Origin: JAJPKK01 sp963824905
GTDB lineage: Bacteria; Pseudomonadota; Alphaproteobacteria; Rhizobiales; Xanthobacteraceae
Reading direction: 5' to 3'
Assembly (NCBI GenBank): GCA_963824905.1
Contig: CAWGRH010000027.1
Location: forward strand, 310,001 to 374,000
Length of the DNA stretch: 64,000 bases
How positions within the stretch are numbered: position 1 is the stretch's first letter; every line of letters begins with the position of its first letter. Made by a program: the position numbers and the translations under genes. The notes beneath the pieces are model-generated. The model had not been told where the DNA came from. It worked only from the letters and a program-made list of their open reading frames with translations, and searched no databases. Below are positions 1 through 9,596 of this stretch, in pieces.

Positions 1-191
1 CGGCGCGTCTTCGCGAGCGGATAGAGACCGGCGCCGACCAACGTGAAGGCCGGCTGATAATAATGCTCCGGGGCTGGCTCGACGACCGCTATGTCGGTTT
101 GTGGCGCGCGGCGCTTGAGAATCGCGGCAACCGTGATTCCAGCCGTGCCACCACCGACGATGAGCACTTGGCGGTGTGTTTTGCCTGGCAT
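1..191 (-). CDS. Sulfide:quinone oxidoreductase-like FAD protein, N-terminal part only (runs off the window)
   Basis: The start codon is the ATG at 191-189 and the gene leaves the window on the left, so only about 63 residues are visible. They hold a dinucleotide-binding motif VLIVGGGTAGITVA near residues 9-22, then an acidic residue ending the second beta strand (VVEPA), then HYYQPAFTLVGAG. A Tyr-Gln-Pro stretch followed by Thr-Leu-Val-Gly just after the first Rossmann unit is characteristic of sulfide:quinone oxidoreductases and related flavoproteins that reduce membrane quinones. The catalytic cysteines lie outside the window, so true sulfide oxidase activity cannot be confirmed. It is transcribed divergently from the enolase-superfamily gene at 587. 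Confidence 0.7.
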   Translation of the reverse strand, partial: MPGKTHRQVLIVGGGTAGITVAAILKRRAPQTDIAVVEPAPEHYYQPAFTLVGAGLYPLAKTR

Positions 192-586
192 GGTTTCCCT
201 CCGTGCGCCGCTCGAGCAGTCACATCAACGCGGGCGAGAATTCTCTCGAGCAGCGAATGCAGCCACTTACGCCCGGTAGGAAGGCGAGTGCAAGGCGGGA
301 GGCGATCTCACACAATGTTGCGAGGCGCGAAGGCCGCACCGGGGCAACCGTCAGTGCGTGCCGTCGTGCCGCCCGCAACTCGCGCTGCTCGACGACAGCT
401 CGGTCGACGGCACCTTGGGCGTCCGGCCACCTCCGGTACCTCCGGCCACCGCGCAGCCGCTCATCCCGTGTCGGCGAGGACCTGCACTGCCGCGGAATCG
501 GTCGCAACACTTGACGTCACGGGCTATATTGCCCGCCAAGGCCGCTCTTTCACAAGAAGCCAGATACGAGCCGCACTGGGAGAATC
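192..586. other. Intergenic region between divergent genes
   Basis: These 395 bases separate the flavoprotein start at 191 from the enolase-superfamily start at 587. Several overlapping open frames exist on both strands, but none resembles a known protein or has a clear ribosome binding site. I see no tRNA, strong hairpin or recognisable operator. It presumably holds the two divergent promoters. Confidence 0.5.
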
Positions 587-1738
587 ATGAAAGTTTCCAA
601 GGTCGAATGCCTTCCGGTCCACGCCGGCTGGCGCAAGAATTTCGTGTTCGTGCGCGTCGAGACCGATGCCGGGATCGTCGGATGGGGCGAAGCCTACAGC
701 CAGTATGATCGCGACCGCGCAATCGCCTCCCAGGTCGAAGAGCTCGGGCGCTATGTGGTGGGGCGGGATCCCTTTCAGGTCCGCCATATTTTGCAGATCG
801 CCTTCGACGATTATGCCCAGCGCCGCGGCTCGCTCGAGCTCTATTGCGCGACCTCGGGCATCGAGCAGGCGCTGTGGGACATCATCGGCAAGGCAAGCCG
901 GCAGCCCGTCTACAATCTCCTCGGCGGTCCCGTCCGTTCGCGCATTCGCGTCTACGCCAACGGCTGGAGCTACAAGATGCAGAGGCCAGAAGATTATGCG
1001 CGCGGCGCGGAGGCGGTGCTCGCCCGCGGCTTCACGGCCATGAAATTCGATCCGGTGCCGGGGCCGTGGCGGACCTTTATACCGAAAGAGCACATCCGGC
1101 GCGCGGTGAAAGTGATGCGCGCAATGCGCGACGCGGTCGGTCCTGACGTCGATCTGCTGCTCGACATCCACCGGCGTCTCGCGCCGATGCACGCCATCGA
1201 ACTCGCCAGGGCGCTCGCCGAATTCGAGCCTTACTGGTTCGAGGAGCCCTGCCAATCGGAAAATATTGAGGCCCTCGCCGAGGTCCGGCATGCGAGCCCC
1301 ATTCCGGTGGTGACGGGCGAGGCGCTGCATACGCGGGCCGATTTCCGGCCCGTGTTCCGCGCCCGCGCCGTCGACATCATCAATCCCGACGTCTCCAACT
1401 GCGGTGGAATTCTCGAGCTCATGTACATCGCCGCGATGGCGGAATCCGAAGCCGTCGCGGTGTCGCCGCACAACTACAACTCGACGACGCTTTCGCTCTC
1501 GGCCACGGTGCATGCAGCAGCCTGCATGCCTAATTTCATTATCACCGAATACTTCTTGCCGTTCGAGGAGATCGGCCAGCGGCTGTGTCCGAACCTGCTC
1601 AAGCCGGTCAGCGGTTACATTGCTTTGCCCGAAGGCCCGGGTCTCGGCCTGGAGGTCGACGAGGCCGCGGTACGGGCAGCGAAGGGAAAGCAATTCCCGG
1701 CGCGAACCTTCAGAACCATCGATGAAGAAGGTCCGTAA
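587..1738 (+). CDS. Mandelate racemase/galactonate dehydratase-family enolase-superfamily enzyme
   Basis: A 383-residue enzyme with the two-domain enolase-superfamily fold, which abstracts the proton alpha to a carboxylate, usually for dehydration of a sugar acid. Visible active-site elements, in order: KFDP (K153, D155), DIH (D193 and H195), the EEP metal ligand (E219/E220), GE (E245), NPDVSNCGG (D268) and SPHN (H295). A His two residues after the first metal ligand together with a late His is the D-galactonate/D-mannonate dehydratase arrangement rather than the KxK arrangement of muconate cycloisomerases. Length is normal for the family. A Bug solute receptor follows 36 bases downstream on the same strand, so the substrate is probably an imported hydroxy- or sugar acid. 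The exact substrate cannot be read from the sequence. Confidence 0.85.
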   Translation: MKVSKVECLPVHAGWRKNFVFVRVETDAGIVGWGEAYSQYDRDRAIASQVEELGRYVVGRDPFQVRHILQIAFDDYAQRRGSLELYCATSGIEQALWDIIGKASRQPVYNLLGGPVRSRIRVYANGWSYKMQRPEDYARGAEAVLARGFTAMKFDPVPGPWRTFIPKEHIRRAVKVMRAMRDAVGPDVDLLLDIHRRLAPMHAIELARALAEFEPYWFEEPCQSENIEALAEVRHASPIPVVTGEALHTRADFRPVFRARAVDIINPDVSNCGGILELMYIAAMAESEAVAVSPHNYNSTTLSLSATVHAAACMPNFIITEYFLPFEEIGQRLCPNLLKPVSGYIALPEGPGLGLEVDEAAVRAAKGKQFPARTFRTIDEEGP

Positions 1739-1774
1739 GCGACCGTGAAACAACCGGCGAACGCGGAGGAATCC

Positions 1775-2740
1775 ATGAATCGCCTTTTTGCCACGATCCT
1801 AGTTCCGCTCGCCGCTGCCGTCGGGATGGCCGCGGCCGCCGAGGACGCCTATCCGTCACGCACCTTGAAGCTCTTGTGCTGGACCAGCGCCGGCGCTCCG
1901 CTCGACGTGATGATGCGGCAGCTCGGTAAGCAGCTCGGCGAGATATTCCATCAGACCGTCGTGGTCGAAAACCGAGCCGGCGGCTCCGGCGCCGCCGCCA
2001 TGGCGACAGTGATGAGAGAGCCCGCCGACGGCTACAATGTTCTCTCGACCACCTCCAGCATGTCGTTCACGATGGCGACCGGACGGATCGCTTTCGGCCC
2101 GCAAGACTTCACAGTCCTGCCCGCGATTCAGGCCGAGCCGTCGGCGGTGGCGGTGCGTGCCGACAGCCCGTTCAAGACACTCGGCGAGCTCGTCTCTTAT
2201 CTTCGCGAACACCCCGACAAGCTGACGGTGGGAGGGTTCTCGGCCGCCGGATTCCATCAGTTCGTGTTCTACCGGCTGCAACAGGAGGCGAACTTCAGGG
2301 CCGACTGGATTCCCTTCAAGGGCGGGCAGGAGGCGGGGCTCGCCCTGCTCGGCGCCCATATCGACGTCGCGGTGATTACGCCGAGCTCGGCATTGGCGCA
2401 GATCCAGAACGGCGACATCAGGCTGCTCGGCATCAGCTCCGCCGGACGCGACGAGTATTTCCCTGATATCCCGACGTTCAAAGAGCAGGGCTTCGACGTC
2501 GTCGAGTCGATCTGGCGCGGCGTCATGGTGAAGGCCGGCACGCCGCGCTCGGTCGTCGACACGCTCACATCGGCGATCAAGAGGGTGAAGGAAACGCGGG
2601 AGTGGAAGGAGTTCTCCCGCATCAACCTGCAATCATCCGTGACCATCTCGCTGGAAGAGATGCAACGGCTTGTCGCCAACGAAGTCCGCTCGGACCGGGC
2701 TTTCCTCGAGAGTAGCGGCTTCATCAAGAAGCTGAACTAA
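1775..2740 (+). CDS. Bug/TctC-family periplasmic solute receptor
   Basis: 321-residue receptor of the tripartite tricarboxylate transporter (TTT) family. The ATG at 1775 is preceded by GGAGGA at 1765-1770. An in-frame GTG at 1745 is less likely because it would put about ten polar residues before the leader. The Sec leader (MNRLFATILVPLAAAVGMAA) ends near residue 22 and is followed by the YPSRTLKLL strand. The family's NRAGGSGAAAM loop follows, but the usual VPFxAGG is altered to CWTSAGAPLD. Unlike most Bug genes here it pairs with an enolase-superfamily gene 36 bases upstream, suggesting it captures that enzyme's substrate. No TctA or TctB lies beside it. The nearest pair is at 13.0-15.0 kb. 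Confidence 0.88.
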   Translation: MNRLFATILVPLAAAVGMAAAAEDAYPSRTLKLLCWTSAGAPLDVMMRQLGKQLGEIFHQTVVVENRAGGSGAAAMATVMREPADGYNVLSTTSSMSFTMATGRIAFGPQDFTVLPAIQAEPSAVAVRADSPFKTLGELVSYLREHPDKLTVGGFSAAGFHQFVFYRLQQEANFRADWIPFKGGQEAGLALLGAHIDVAVITPSSALAQIQNGDIRLLGISSAGRDEYFPDIPTFKEQGFDVVESIWRGVMVKAGTPRSVVDTLTSAIKRVKETREWKEFSRINLQSSVTISLEEMQRLVANEVRSDRAFLESSGFIKKLN

Positions 2741-2777
2741 CGCGCGTTCCGATAAGCGCCCGTTGTCATGGGGCGCG

Positions 2778-3140
2778 CTAATGATCGAGGATTGCCGCTC
2801 CCTTTGGATCGATCAACGGCGGGATCGTCAGCAGATAGGCATAGATGTCGGCGAGTTGCTGGTCCGGCAGCACCACCGTCGTGTAGGGCGGCATGATGTT
2901 GCGCGGATGGCGCACCGCGCCGGCGAATGCCTCGAAGGGCATCGGGTCGGGCGCGATGTGAGGGCCCGTCGGCCGGCTGCCCTGGCCGACGGTGCCGTGG
3001 CACTCGTAGCAGCCGATCGCCATGTAGAGTCGCTTGCCGTTGGCGGCGTCGCCAGCCGGGCCGGCGCCTTGCCCGTGAGCCGAAGTGGCGCAAGCGAGCG
3101 CCGCCGTCAGCAGCAACGCTGGGAGTGATGATTGCCGCAT
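2778..3140 (-). CDS. Small exported mono-heme cytochrome c
   Basis: 120-residue class I-like cytochrome c. The ATG at 3140-3138 follows GAGGAGCG, and the first residues form a Sec leader cut after Ala-His-Gly-Gln. A single CxxCH heme site reads CYECH, and a late Met (NIMPPY) could be the sixth heme ligand. The C-terminal helix LADIYAYLLTIPP is typical of small gene-cluster cytochromes that pass electrons from a periplasmic dehydrogenase. The start lies 10 bases after the stop of the upstream thiamine-diphosphate enzyme, so the two are co-transcribed. The natural reading is that it is the electron acceptor for that exported enzyme. That role is inferred. Confidence 0.85.
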   Translation of the reverse strand: MRQSSLPALLLTAALACATSAHGQGAGPAGDAANGKRLYMAIGCYECHGTVGQGSRPTGPHIAPDPMPFEAFAGAVRHPRNIMPPYTTVVLPDQQLADIYAYLLTIPPLIDPKGAAILDH

Positions 3141-3150
3141 GGATCGCTCC

Positions 3151-5102
3151 TCACCGGCCCTGCGAGACGACATCGACAAGGGCGGGCTCCCCGCGCTTGA
3201 CCACCGCCACCGCCTTTTTGAGCACCGGGCCGAGATCGTTGGGGTCGGTGATCGGCCCGAACGACGCGACACCGAGGCCCTTCGCCATGGTCGCATAGTC
3301 GATATAGGGGTCATCGAGATTGACCCCGATGCCGCAGCGATCGATGCCGCGCTGACGCCGGTTCGCCATTCGCTGCACCCCCATGATCTCTTGGTGATAG
3401 GAGCGGTTGTTGTGCATCACGTAGAGGACCGGCAGCCGACTGTGGGCGCAGGTCCACAATACGCCGGGCGAATACATGAGATCGCCGTCGCCCTGGATGG
3501 TGACGGTGATGCGGCCGTGCTTCTTGTTGGCGATGGCAGCGCCGGCCGCCGCCGGTGCGCCATAGCCGATACCGCCACCGCCGGCCGGGCCGGTGTGATG
3601 ATAGTGCTTCTTCATGTCCCACAGCCGCTGCGCCCATTGCGGCCGGTTGTTGCTGCTGATGCCGCCGATCGACCAATCCTCGCTCGCGGATCGCTTCCCA
3701 CAGCTCTGCGGAAAGCCGGCTCGTCGCGATCGGGCTCGCGTCCCATGCGTAGAGCGCGTCGTGCTTGAGCGTTGCGATCGCCTGCCGGTGAGCGGCGGCG
3801 AGCTTTTCGCCGCGTGCGGCGAGCGCGGCCTTGCGGTCTGCGGGCAGGCGATGCTTCACCGCCTCGATCAGGTAGGGCAGCGTCGCCTCGGCGTCGCCGG
3901 GGATGACGAGATCGATGTCGGTGTAGCGCTGGAAGTCCTGGTAGTTCGCCTTGATGAAGAGGTGGGTCGCGCCGATGCTGACGAGCTTCGTTCCGGGCCT
4001 GATCGTCGTCTCCGAATGGCGCTCGATGTTGTCGTGGAAGGCGTGAGTGGCGCCCCAGAAATTCTCCAGCTCGAGACCCACGATGACGTCGGCCTGTGCG
4101 ACGACGGCGCGGGCACGGTCGCTCTGGTTGAGCCCGTGACGGCTCGGAAAGTTCATGCGGCCACCGAGGTCGACGACGGCGCATTGCAGCACGTCGGCGA
4201 GCTCGACCAGACGGTCGATGCCGGCCTGGGTGCGGGCGCAGCGGTCGGCGACGATCACCGGATTGCTGGCATCGACAAGGAGTTGGGCGCACTCAGCGAC
4301 GGCGCCGGGATCACCGACCACCGGCGCGGTCTTCGGCAATTTGGGAATGACGAGCTTCTCGTGCTCCGGGATCGGGCCTTCCTGCATCTCGGTGTCGAGC
4401 ACAAGAAGCACCGGCGCCATCGGCGGCGTCATCGCGATCTTGTAGGCGCGCACCGCGGATTCGCCGAAATGGCTGAGCGAACCCGGCAGGTCGTCCCACT
4501 TGACGAAGTCGCGCACCATCGCGCCGGCGTCCTGCACCGAGTGCACCCATTCGCCGCCGGGCGCACGCTTGGAGGCGTCGACGGTGTTGCCGACCATCAT
4601 GTAGACAGGCGCGCGGTCGCACCAGGCGTTGTAGAGCGCCATCGAGGCATGCTGCAGGCCGACGGTGCCGTGGGCGAGGGTCAGCAGCGGCTTGCCTTCG
4701 ATCTTGGCGTAGCCGTTCGCCATCGCGACCGAGGCTTCCTCGTGGGTGCAGGTGTGCCAGTCGATCTTGAGATAATTGACGAGCGACTCCTGCAATCCGC
4801 GGAAGCTCGTGCCGGGATTGCATGCGACGTGCTCGATGCCGAGGCTCCTGATGACGTCGGCCATGTAGTCGGAGCCGCAGCTCCCCTGGACGATGGGCGC
4901 CTCGCGCGGATGTCCGCTCTCCATGGCGGGGTTGGGAGCCGGTGTGATCGGGCCCGGCGCGCGGGGTTGCTGCGGGCGCCTGCGCCTTCGCGTCCAGTGG
5001 CGAACCCACGGCCGCCGCGCCGGCGACGGTCGCGCCCTTGAGCAGGCCGCGCCGGCTCAGACCTATGTGATCCACGCCTGTGTGATCCACGCGTTTCGCC
5101 AC
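3151..5102 (-). CDS. Tat-exported thiamine-diphosphate-dependent enzyme (acetolactate synthase/benzoylformate decarboxylase-like), two frameshifts in this sequence
   Basis: Read in three frame segments. The first (from ATG at 5102) is a twin-arginine leader with SRRGLLKGATVAGAAA and an Ala-rich hydrophobic core. The second carries the thiamine-diphosphate N-terminal domain, including the catalytic-Glu region THEEASVAMANGYAK, and a central domain. The third carries the C-terminal cofactor domain with QGDGD followed by HNN, the GDG...NN Mg-diphosphate motif. The breaks are one extra C in a CCC run (plus-strand GGG at 4974-4976) and one extra G near 3678. Removing both leaves 649 residues, usual for the family plus a leader. 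Tat transport would deliver the folded, cofactor-loaded enzyme to the periplasm. The cytochrome c gene follows 10 bases later, suggesting oxidative decarboxylation of a 2-oxo acid with electrons passed to heme c. Substrate unknown. Confidence 0.8.
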
Positions 5103-5289
5103 GAATTCCTCCCGATGTCACTTTTCTTCGTTGGCAAAACATTACCCGGTGCCGAAGCGCCGTCAACGCCGAGCGACCATGTCGGCTTGCTCGAATATCG
5201 ATGCCGTTGTATCGCAGGCGCCGTGAGTTCCCGCGTGGTCCGAAGCCACCACCCGGCCGACCGGCGACCCCGCGAGACCCGGACAGAAC

Positions 5290-6364
5290 ATGAGCAAAGT
5301 TGCAAAAGTCACGCTGCGCAGGCTTCGTCTCCCGCTCGTGCAGCCCTATCGTCTTTCCTACCGGACCTTCGAGGAGTTCGAGCCTTTTCTGGTCGAGATC
5401 GACACCGATGACGGCCGGAACGGCTTCGCCGACGGCCACATCTCGCCGGGTTCGAGCAGCGAAACCCGCGAGGGCGGCTGGGCGTTCCTTAACGACGCGA
5501 TCAAGGCCTCGCTCGGCCGCGACACCGACGATCTGAAGGAACGCGCGCTGGCGCGGTTCGGCGAGAGCAAGGTGGCGGTGACGCTCCTCGTCACCGCCAT
5601 CGAGGTCCTGGAGCGCCATCCCGACCTCGCCGTGCCCGAGACGACCGCCCTGCCACTGCTCACGCCGATCAACGCTCTCGACCCCGCGGGTATCGCGAAG
5701 GAGGTCGAGAGCTGGCTCGCCATGGGCTTCCGGACCTTCAAGGTGAAGGTCGGCAAGGACGTCGACGGCGATCTCGCGCGGGTCGCCGCTATCCAACGCG
5801 CGGTTGCGGGGCGCGCCACCTTGCGGCTCGATGCCAATCGCGCCTATTCGCGGGCATCCGGCGAAAAGTTCGCGGCGGCGCTCGATCCGGCCGGCATCGA
5901 GCTCTTCGAGCAACCCTGCGACGACAAGGACTGGGATGCCAACGCCGCCGTCGCAGGGGTGTCGAAGGTTCCGCTGATGCTCGACGAGCCGATCTGCACG
6001 TTGGCCGATATCGATCGCGCGGCGGAGATCAAGGGCGTCGGCTACTGCAAGCTCAAGCTCAAGCGGTTCGGCAGCCTGTCGCGCCTCAAGGAGGGGCTCG
6101 AAGCGCGTCAAGGCCAACGGGCTCGATGCGGTGCTCGGCGACGGACTGGGCAGCGAGATCCACAATTGGCTGGAAGCTGCGGTAGCGCGCACGACGATCA
6201 CCAATGCCGGCGAGTTCAACGGCTTTCTCAAGCCACGAGAGCGGCTGCTGTCGACGCCGCTGCCCTTCGAGAACGGCAGCCTCGTCCTGCCGAAGGGCTA
6301 CGCGCCGGCTCTCGACCGCACGGCCATCGAGCGTTTCACCGTCGAAACGGCCACTTTCGGATAA
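5290..6364 (+). CDS. Enolase-superfamily enzyme, muconate cycloisomerase/dipeptide epimerase subgroup, one frameshift
   Basis: The ATG at 5290 opens about 272 residues of an enolase-superfamily barrel: KVKVG (K151 and K153, the KxK base), LDAN (D181), FEQP (E207), LDEP (D232) and a late KLKLK (around K256), the other general base. These are the muconate cycloisomerase subgroup residues and differ from the His-type paralogue at 587. Near 6104-6107 (GAAGCGCGTC) the frame breaks. The remainder continues in the next frame with VLGDGLGSEI and ends at 6364. Deleting one base gives 357 residues, normal for the family. Without this correction the frame would wrongly run into the carboxyltransferase gene and mimic a fusion. 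Reaction likely a 1,1-proton transfer or cycloisomerisation. Substrate unknown. Confidence 0.8.
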
Positions 6365-6387
6365 TGATAACGGGAGAACTGCGTCCG

Positions 6388-7920
6388 ATGGCTCACGAGC
6401 GGCTCATTGCGGAACTGGACAACCGTCGAGACGCCGCGCGCGGGATGGGAGGACCGGAAAAGCTCGCCCAGCGCAAGAAGCGCGGTCAGCTCAGTGCGCA
6501 GGAGCGGCTCGATGCGCTCGTCGACCCCGGGAGCTTCATCGAAGTCGGACTGCTCGGGGCCTCGGCGATCGATATGACGACCGAGGAGACGCCGCGCGAT
6601 GCCAAGCTCACCGGCTTCGGACGCGTCGACGGTCGCGACGTCGGCGTGGTGGTGAACGATTTCACGGTGAAGGGCTCGTCCACCAGCGCGACCAACTCGC
6701 GCAAGATGGGTTATGTCCGCCGCACCTGCACCGATCGCGGCCTGCCTTTCGTGCATATCGGCGAATTGACCGGCGCCCGCCTCCCCGACGCCATGGGCTC
6801 GAAGGGCATGGGCCAGTTGCTCGGCAACGACACCTCGCAGTTTCGGCGCACCCGCGAAACGCCGTGGGCGGCGGCCGCGCTCGACACCTCGTTCGGCTCG
6901 TCCGCCTGGCAATGCTGCTGCGCCGATTTCTCGGTGATGAAGAAAGGTTCGATCATGGCGGTATCGAGCCCGCGTCTGGTGTCGATGGCGATCGGTCAGA
7001 AGGTCGATCTCGAGGAGCTCGGCGGCTGGCGCCTCCATGCCGAGCAGACCGGTCTCATCGACTATTTCGTCGACACCGATGCGGAGGCAATGGCCGCGAT
7101 CCGCCGGTTCCTCTCATACATGCCGAGCCACCACCGCGAGCTGCCGCCGGTCGCTCCGGTCGCGGAGGGATCGGGAGAGGCGCAGGAGAAGCTGCTCGAG
7201 ATCGTGCCGGAGAAGCGCACCCAGGTCTACAACATGAAGCAGGTGATCGAGATCATCGTCGATCGCGGCAGCTTCTTCGAAATCAAGGCGCGGTTCGGAC
7301 GCCCTGCGGTCGTCGGCCTCGCGCGCCTCGGCGGTCGAAGCGTCGGCATCGTCGCCAACAACCCGGCCGTCGGCGGCGGCGCTCTTTCCGGCGAAGCCTG
7401 CCGCAAGATCGTCGACTTCACGGTGCTGTGCGACAGCTTCAACGTTCCGATCATCCGCCTGATGGACACACCCGGCTTCGTGGTCGGCCTCGACGCCGAA
7501 CGGCGCGGCGCGCCCGGCCATATCATGAACTTCATGAATGCCACCTGCCTCACCACCACGCCTCAGATCACGGTGATCGTCCGCAAGGCCTATGGCCGCG
7601 CCTATGTGGCGATGGGCGGCGGCGCCCACAACGACGCGATGATCGCGTGGCCGACCGCGGAGGTAAGCTTCATGGATCCGGTGTTCGCCACTGCCATCGT
7701 GCACGACAAGACCGCCGGCGACGAAGGCTTCGAGGATGCGCTGGCGCACATCCAGAAGGACCTCGAGATCTGGGACATGGCGCGGATCTTCTCGGCGCAC
7801 GACGTCATCAAACCGCAGGAGACCCGCGACTTTCTCATCCGCATGCTCGACGTGCAGCGCCGGCGGCGCACCGGCGGGATCGGCGAGCAGCTGATGCGGA
7901 CCTGGCCGACGAGCTATTGA
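6388..7920 (+). CDS. Acyl-CoA carboxylase carboxyltransferase (beta) subunit, copy 1
   Basis: 510-residue carboxyltransferase of the propionyl/methylcrotonyl-CoA carboxylase type, which moves CO2 between biotin and an acyl-CoA. The ATG at 6388 has GGGAGAA ten bases upstream. An in-frame ATG at 6364 overlaps the previous stop and is an alternative. It has the N-terminal GGPEKLAQRKKRGQLSAQER helix, two crotonase-like halves, the first oxyanion region (TGARLPDAMG) and the second (DTPGFVVG), and ends in TWPTSY. A paralogue lies at 16042 with the same WPTSY end. The only biotin carboxylase and biotin carrier in the window are convergent, ending 29 bases downstream. Start overlap with the preceding enolase-type gene suggests co-transcription. 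Confidence 0.9.
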   Translation: MAHERLIAELDNRRDAARGMGGPEKLAQRKKRGQLSAQERLDALVDPGSFIEVGLLGASAIDMTTEETPRDAKLTGFGRVDGRDVGVVVNDFTVKGSSTSATNSRKMGYVRRTCTDRGLPFVHIGELTGARLPDAMGSKGMGQLLGNDTSQFRRTRETPWAAAALDTSFGSSAWQCCCADFSVMKKGSIMAVSSPRLVSMAIGQKVDLEELGGWRLHAEQTGLIDYFVDTDAEAMAAIRRFLSYMPSHHRELPPVAPVAEGSGEAQEKLLEIVPEKRTQVYNMKQVIEIIVDRGSFFEIKARFGRPAVVGLARLGGRSVGIVANNPAVGGGALSGEACRKIVDFTVLCDSFNVPIIRLMDTPGFVVGLDAERRGAPGHIMNFMNATCLTTTPQITVIVRKAYGRAYVAMGGGAHNDAMIAWPTAEVSFMDPVFATAIVHDKTAGDEGFEDALAHIQKDLEIWDMARIFSAHDVIKPQETRDFLIRMLDVQRRRRTGGIGEQLMRTWPTSY

Positions 7921-7948
7921 CCTTCAGCCCGGGTTCCACGCGCGGGCG

Positions 7949-9343
7949 TCAGCCGACAAGGCCGCTCGCCTGAACAAGACGCTGGCCATGCTCGTCGATG
8001 AAGCGCGTGGTCGCCCGGCCGGCGGCGAATACGGGGTCTTCGAGACAGGCGATGAGGAACGCGCGATTGGTTTTGATGCCTTCGATCCGCGTTGCCCTGA
8101 GTGCAGCGGCCGCGCTGGCGATCGCCGCCGCACGGTCTTCACCCGATGCGATGATCTTCGCGATGAGCGGATCGTAATAAGGCGTGACCTGATCGCCTTC
8201 GCGGTAACCACTGTCGATCCGTAATGTTGCAGATTGCTGCGGCATCCGGAACACGCTGAGCAGGCCCGGCGCGGGCATGAACATCTTGGCCGGATTTTCC
8301 GCGTAGAGGCGGCACTCGACCGCGCATCCCCTGCGCACGATGCCCGCCTGCTCGATCCGGTCGAGGCGGCCGCGCGCGAGCTCGATCTGCATGGCGACGA
8401 GATCGACGCCGGTCACCATCTCGGTCACCGCATGCTCGACCTGGATGCGGGTGTTCATTTCGAGAAAGTAGAAGTCGAGCGTTTCGGCATCGACGACGTA
8501 TTCCACCGTGCCGGCGCCGGCATAGCGCGTGGCACGTGCAAGCGCGACCGCGGTGTCGGCCATCCGCTGCCGCAGCTCGTCGGGAAGGCCCGGCGCCACG
8601 CATTCCTCGATCACCTTCTGGAAGCGGCGCTGCACCGAGCAATCGCGCTCGAACAGGTGAACGGCGTGCCCGTCGCCGAAACCGAACACCTGCACCTCCA
8701 CGTGACGCGCCTCGCGAACGAAGCGTTCGAGGTAGACGGTGCCGTCGCCGAAGGCGCGGGCGGCCATCGACTGGGTCGCGGCCGCCACCTCGGCGAGCTT
8801 GTCCGGTGCATCGACGCGCCTCATGCCGATGCCACCCCCGCCGGCGGCCGCCTTGACGAGAAGCGGAAATCCGACCGCGCGGCCCGCATCCTCGATGCCC
8901 GCGACGTCGCCCGCGGCGAATCGGGCGCTGCCCGGCAGCACCGGAACGCCGGCGGCCATGGCGGCCTCGCGGGCGCGCTGCTTGTCTCCCATGGTCTCGA
9001 TCTGGTCGGGCGTCGGGCCGATCCAGACCAGTCCCGCCTCCCCGACCGCCCGGGCGAATACCGCGCTCTCGGACAGGAAGCCGTATCCGGGATGGACGAG
9101 CCCCGCACCGGAGGCGCGTGCGGCGTCCAGGATGCGATCGATCAGAAGATAGCTCTCCTGCGCGCGCGGCTTGCCGATGAGGACCGCCTGATCGGCCTCC
9201 TCGACGTGCGCAGCCCCTGCGTCCGCTTCGGAATAGACCGCAACCGTCTCGAGCCCGATGGCGCGGCAGCTGCGGATGATGCGCCGCGCGATCTCGCCGC
9301 GGTTGGCGATCAGCACCCGGCCGGCCACCGGCGCGGTGCTCAC
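7949..9343 (-). CDS. Biotin carboxylase subunit of an acyl-CoA carboxylase
   Basis: 464-residue ATP-grasp biotin carboxylase that carboxylates the biotin of the carrier with ATP and bicarbonate. It opens with VLIANRGEIARRIIRSC. The glycine-rich ATP lid AAAGGGGIGM is near residues 165-174, and the catalytic EMNTRIQVEH stretch (Glu, Asn, Arg) is intact. No biotinyl domain is fused, and the protein ends after the typical C-terminal helix. Its start overlaps the stop of the biotin-carrier gene by four bases (ATGA), so the two are translationally coupled. It probably serves both carboxyltransferases of the region, at 6388 and 16042. Confidence 0.93.
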   Translation of the reverse strand: MSTAPVAGRVLIANRGEIARRIIRSCRAIGLETVAVYSEADAGAAHVEEADQAVLIGKPRAQESYLLIDRILDAARASGAGLVHPGYGFLSESAVFARAVGEAGLVWIGPTPDQIETMGDKQRAREAAMAAGVPVLPGSARFAAGDVAGIEDAGRAVGFPLLVKAAAGGGGIGMRRVDAPDKLAEVAAATQSMAARAFGDGTVYLERFVREARHVEVQVFGFGDGHAVHLFERDCSVQRRFQKVIEECVAPGLPDELRQRMADTAVALARATRYAGAGTVEYVVDAETLDFYFLEMNTRIQVEHAVTEMVTGVDLVAMQIELARGRLDRIEQAGIVRRGCAVECRLYAENPAKMFMPAPGLLSVFRMPQQSATLRIDSGYREGDQVTPYYDPLIAKIIASGEDRAAAIASAAAALRATRIEGIKTNRAFLIACLEDPVFAAGRATTRFIDEHGQRLVQASGLVG

Positions 9344-9561
9344 ACCTCGAGGCGTCCGACGACGCTTCCCTCGGTGACGACCTCACCCTCGGCGACCAGA
9401 ATCTCCTTCACCGTTCCGGCTTCGGGCGCGGAGATCGGGATCTCCATCTTCATCGATTCCAGCATGACGATGGCTTCGTCCTCCGCGACCTTCTGCCCGG
9501 GCTTCGCCAGAACCTTCCAGACGTTTCCCGTGATCTCCGCCTTCACGTCGATGATCGCCAT
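9340..9561 (-). CDS. Stand-alone biotin carboxyl carrier protein
   Basis: A 73-residue free-standing biotinyl domain. The biotinylation site ESMKME is centred on Lys38, and the flanking strands (VWKVLAKPGQ and EGEVVTEG) form the usual hammerhead. It lacks the long N-terminal part of fatty-acid-synthesis AccB, so it belongs to a catabolic acyl-CoA carboxylase. It sits between the acyl-CoA synthetase (35 bases upstream) and the biotin carboxylase (4-base overlap downstream), giving a three-gene leftward operon. Confidence 0.92.
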   Translation of the reverse strand: MAIIDVKAEITGNVWKVLAKPGQKVAEDEAIVMLESMKMEIPISAPEAGTVKEILVAEGEVVTEGSVVGRLEV

Positions 9562-9596
9562 TGTCGGACTTGCCTTTTCTTCGCTTCTTGTCGCCG

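Noticed and set aside
5290..7920. Apparent 876-residue fusion of an enolase-superfamily enzyme with a carboxyltransferase
   Set aside because: The middle part is Arg-rich nonsense. The true C-terminus of the enolase-type enzyme reads in another frame to 6364, and the carboxyltransferase has its own start at 6388. It is a frameshift artefact.
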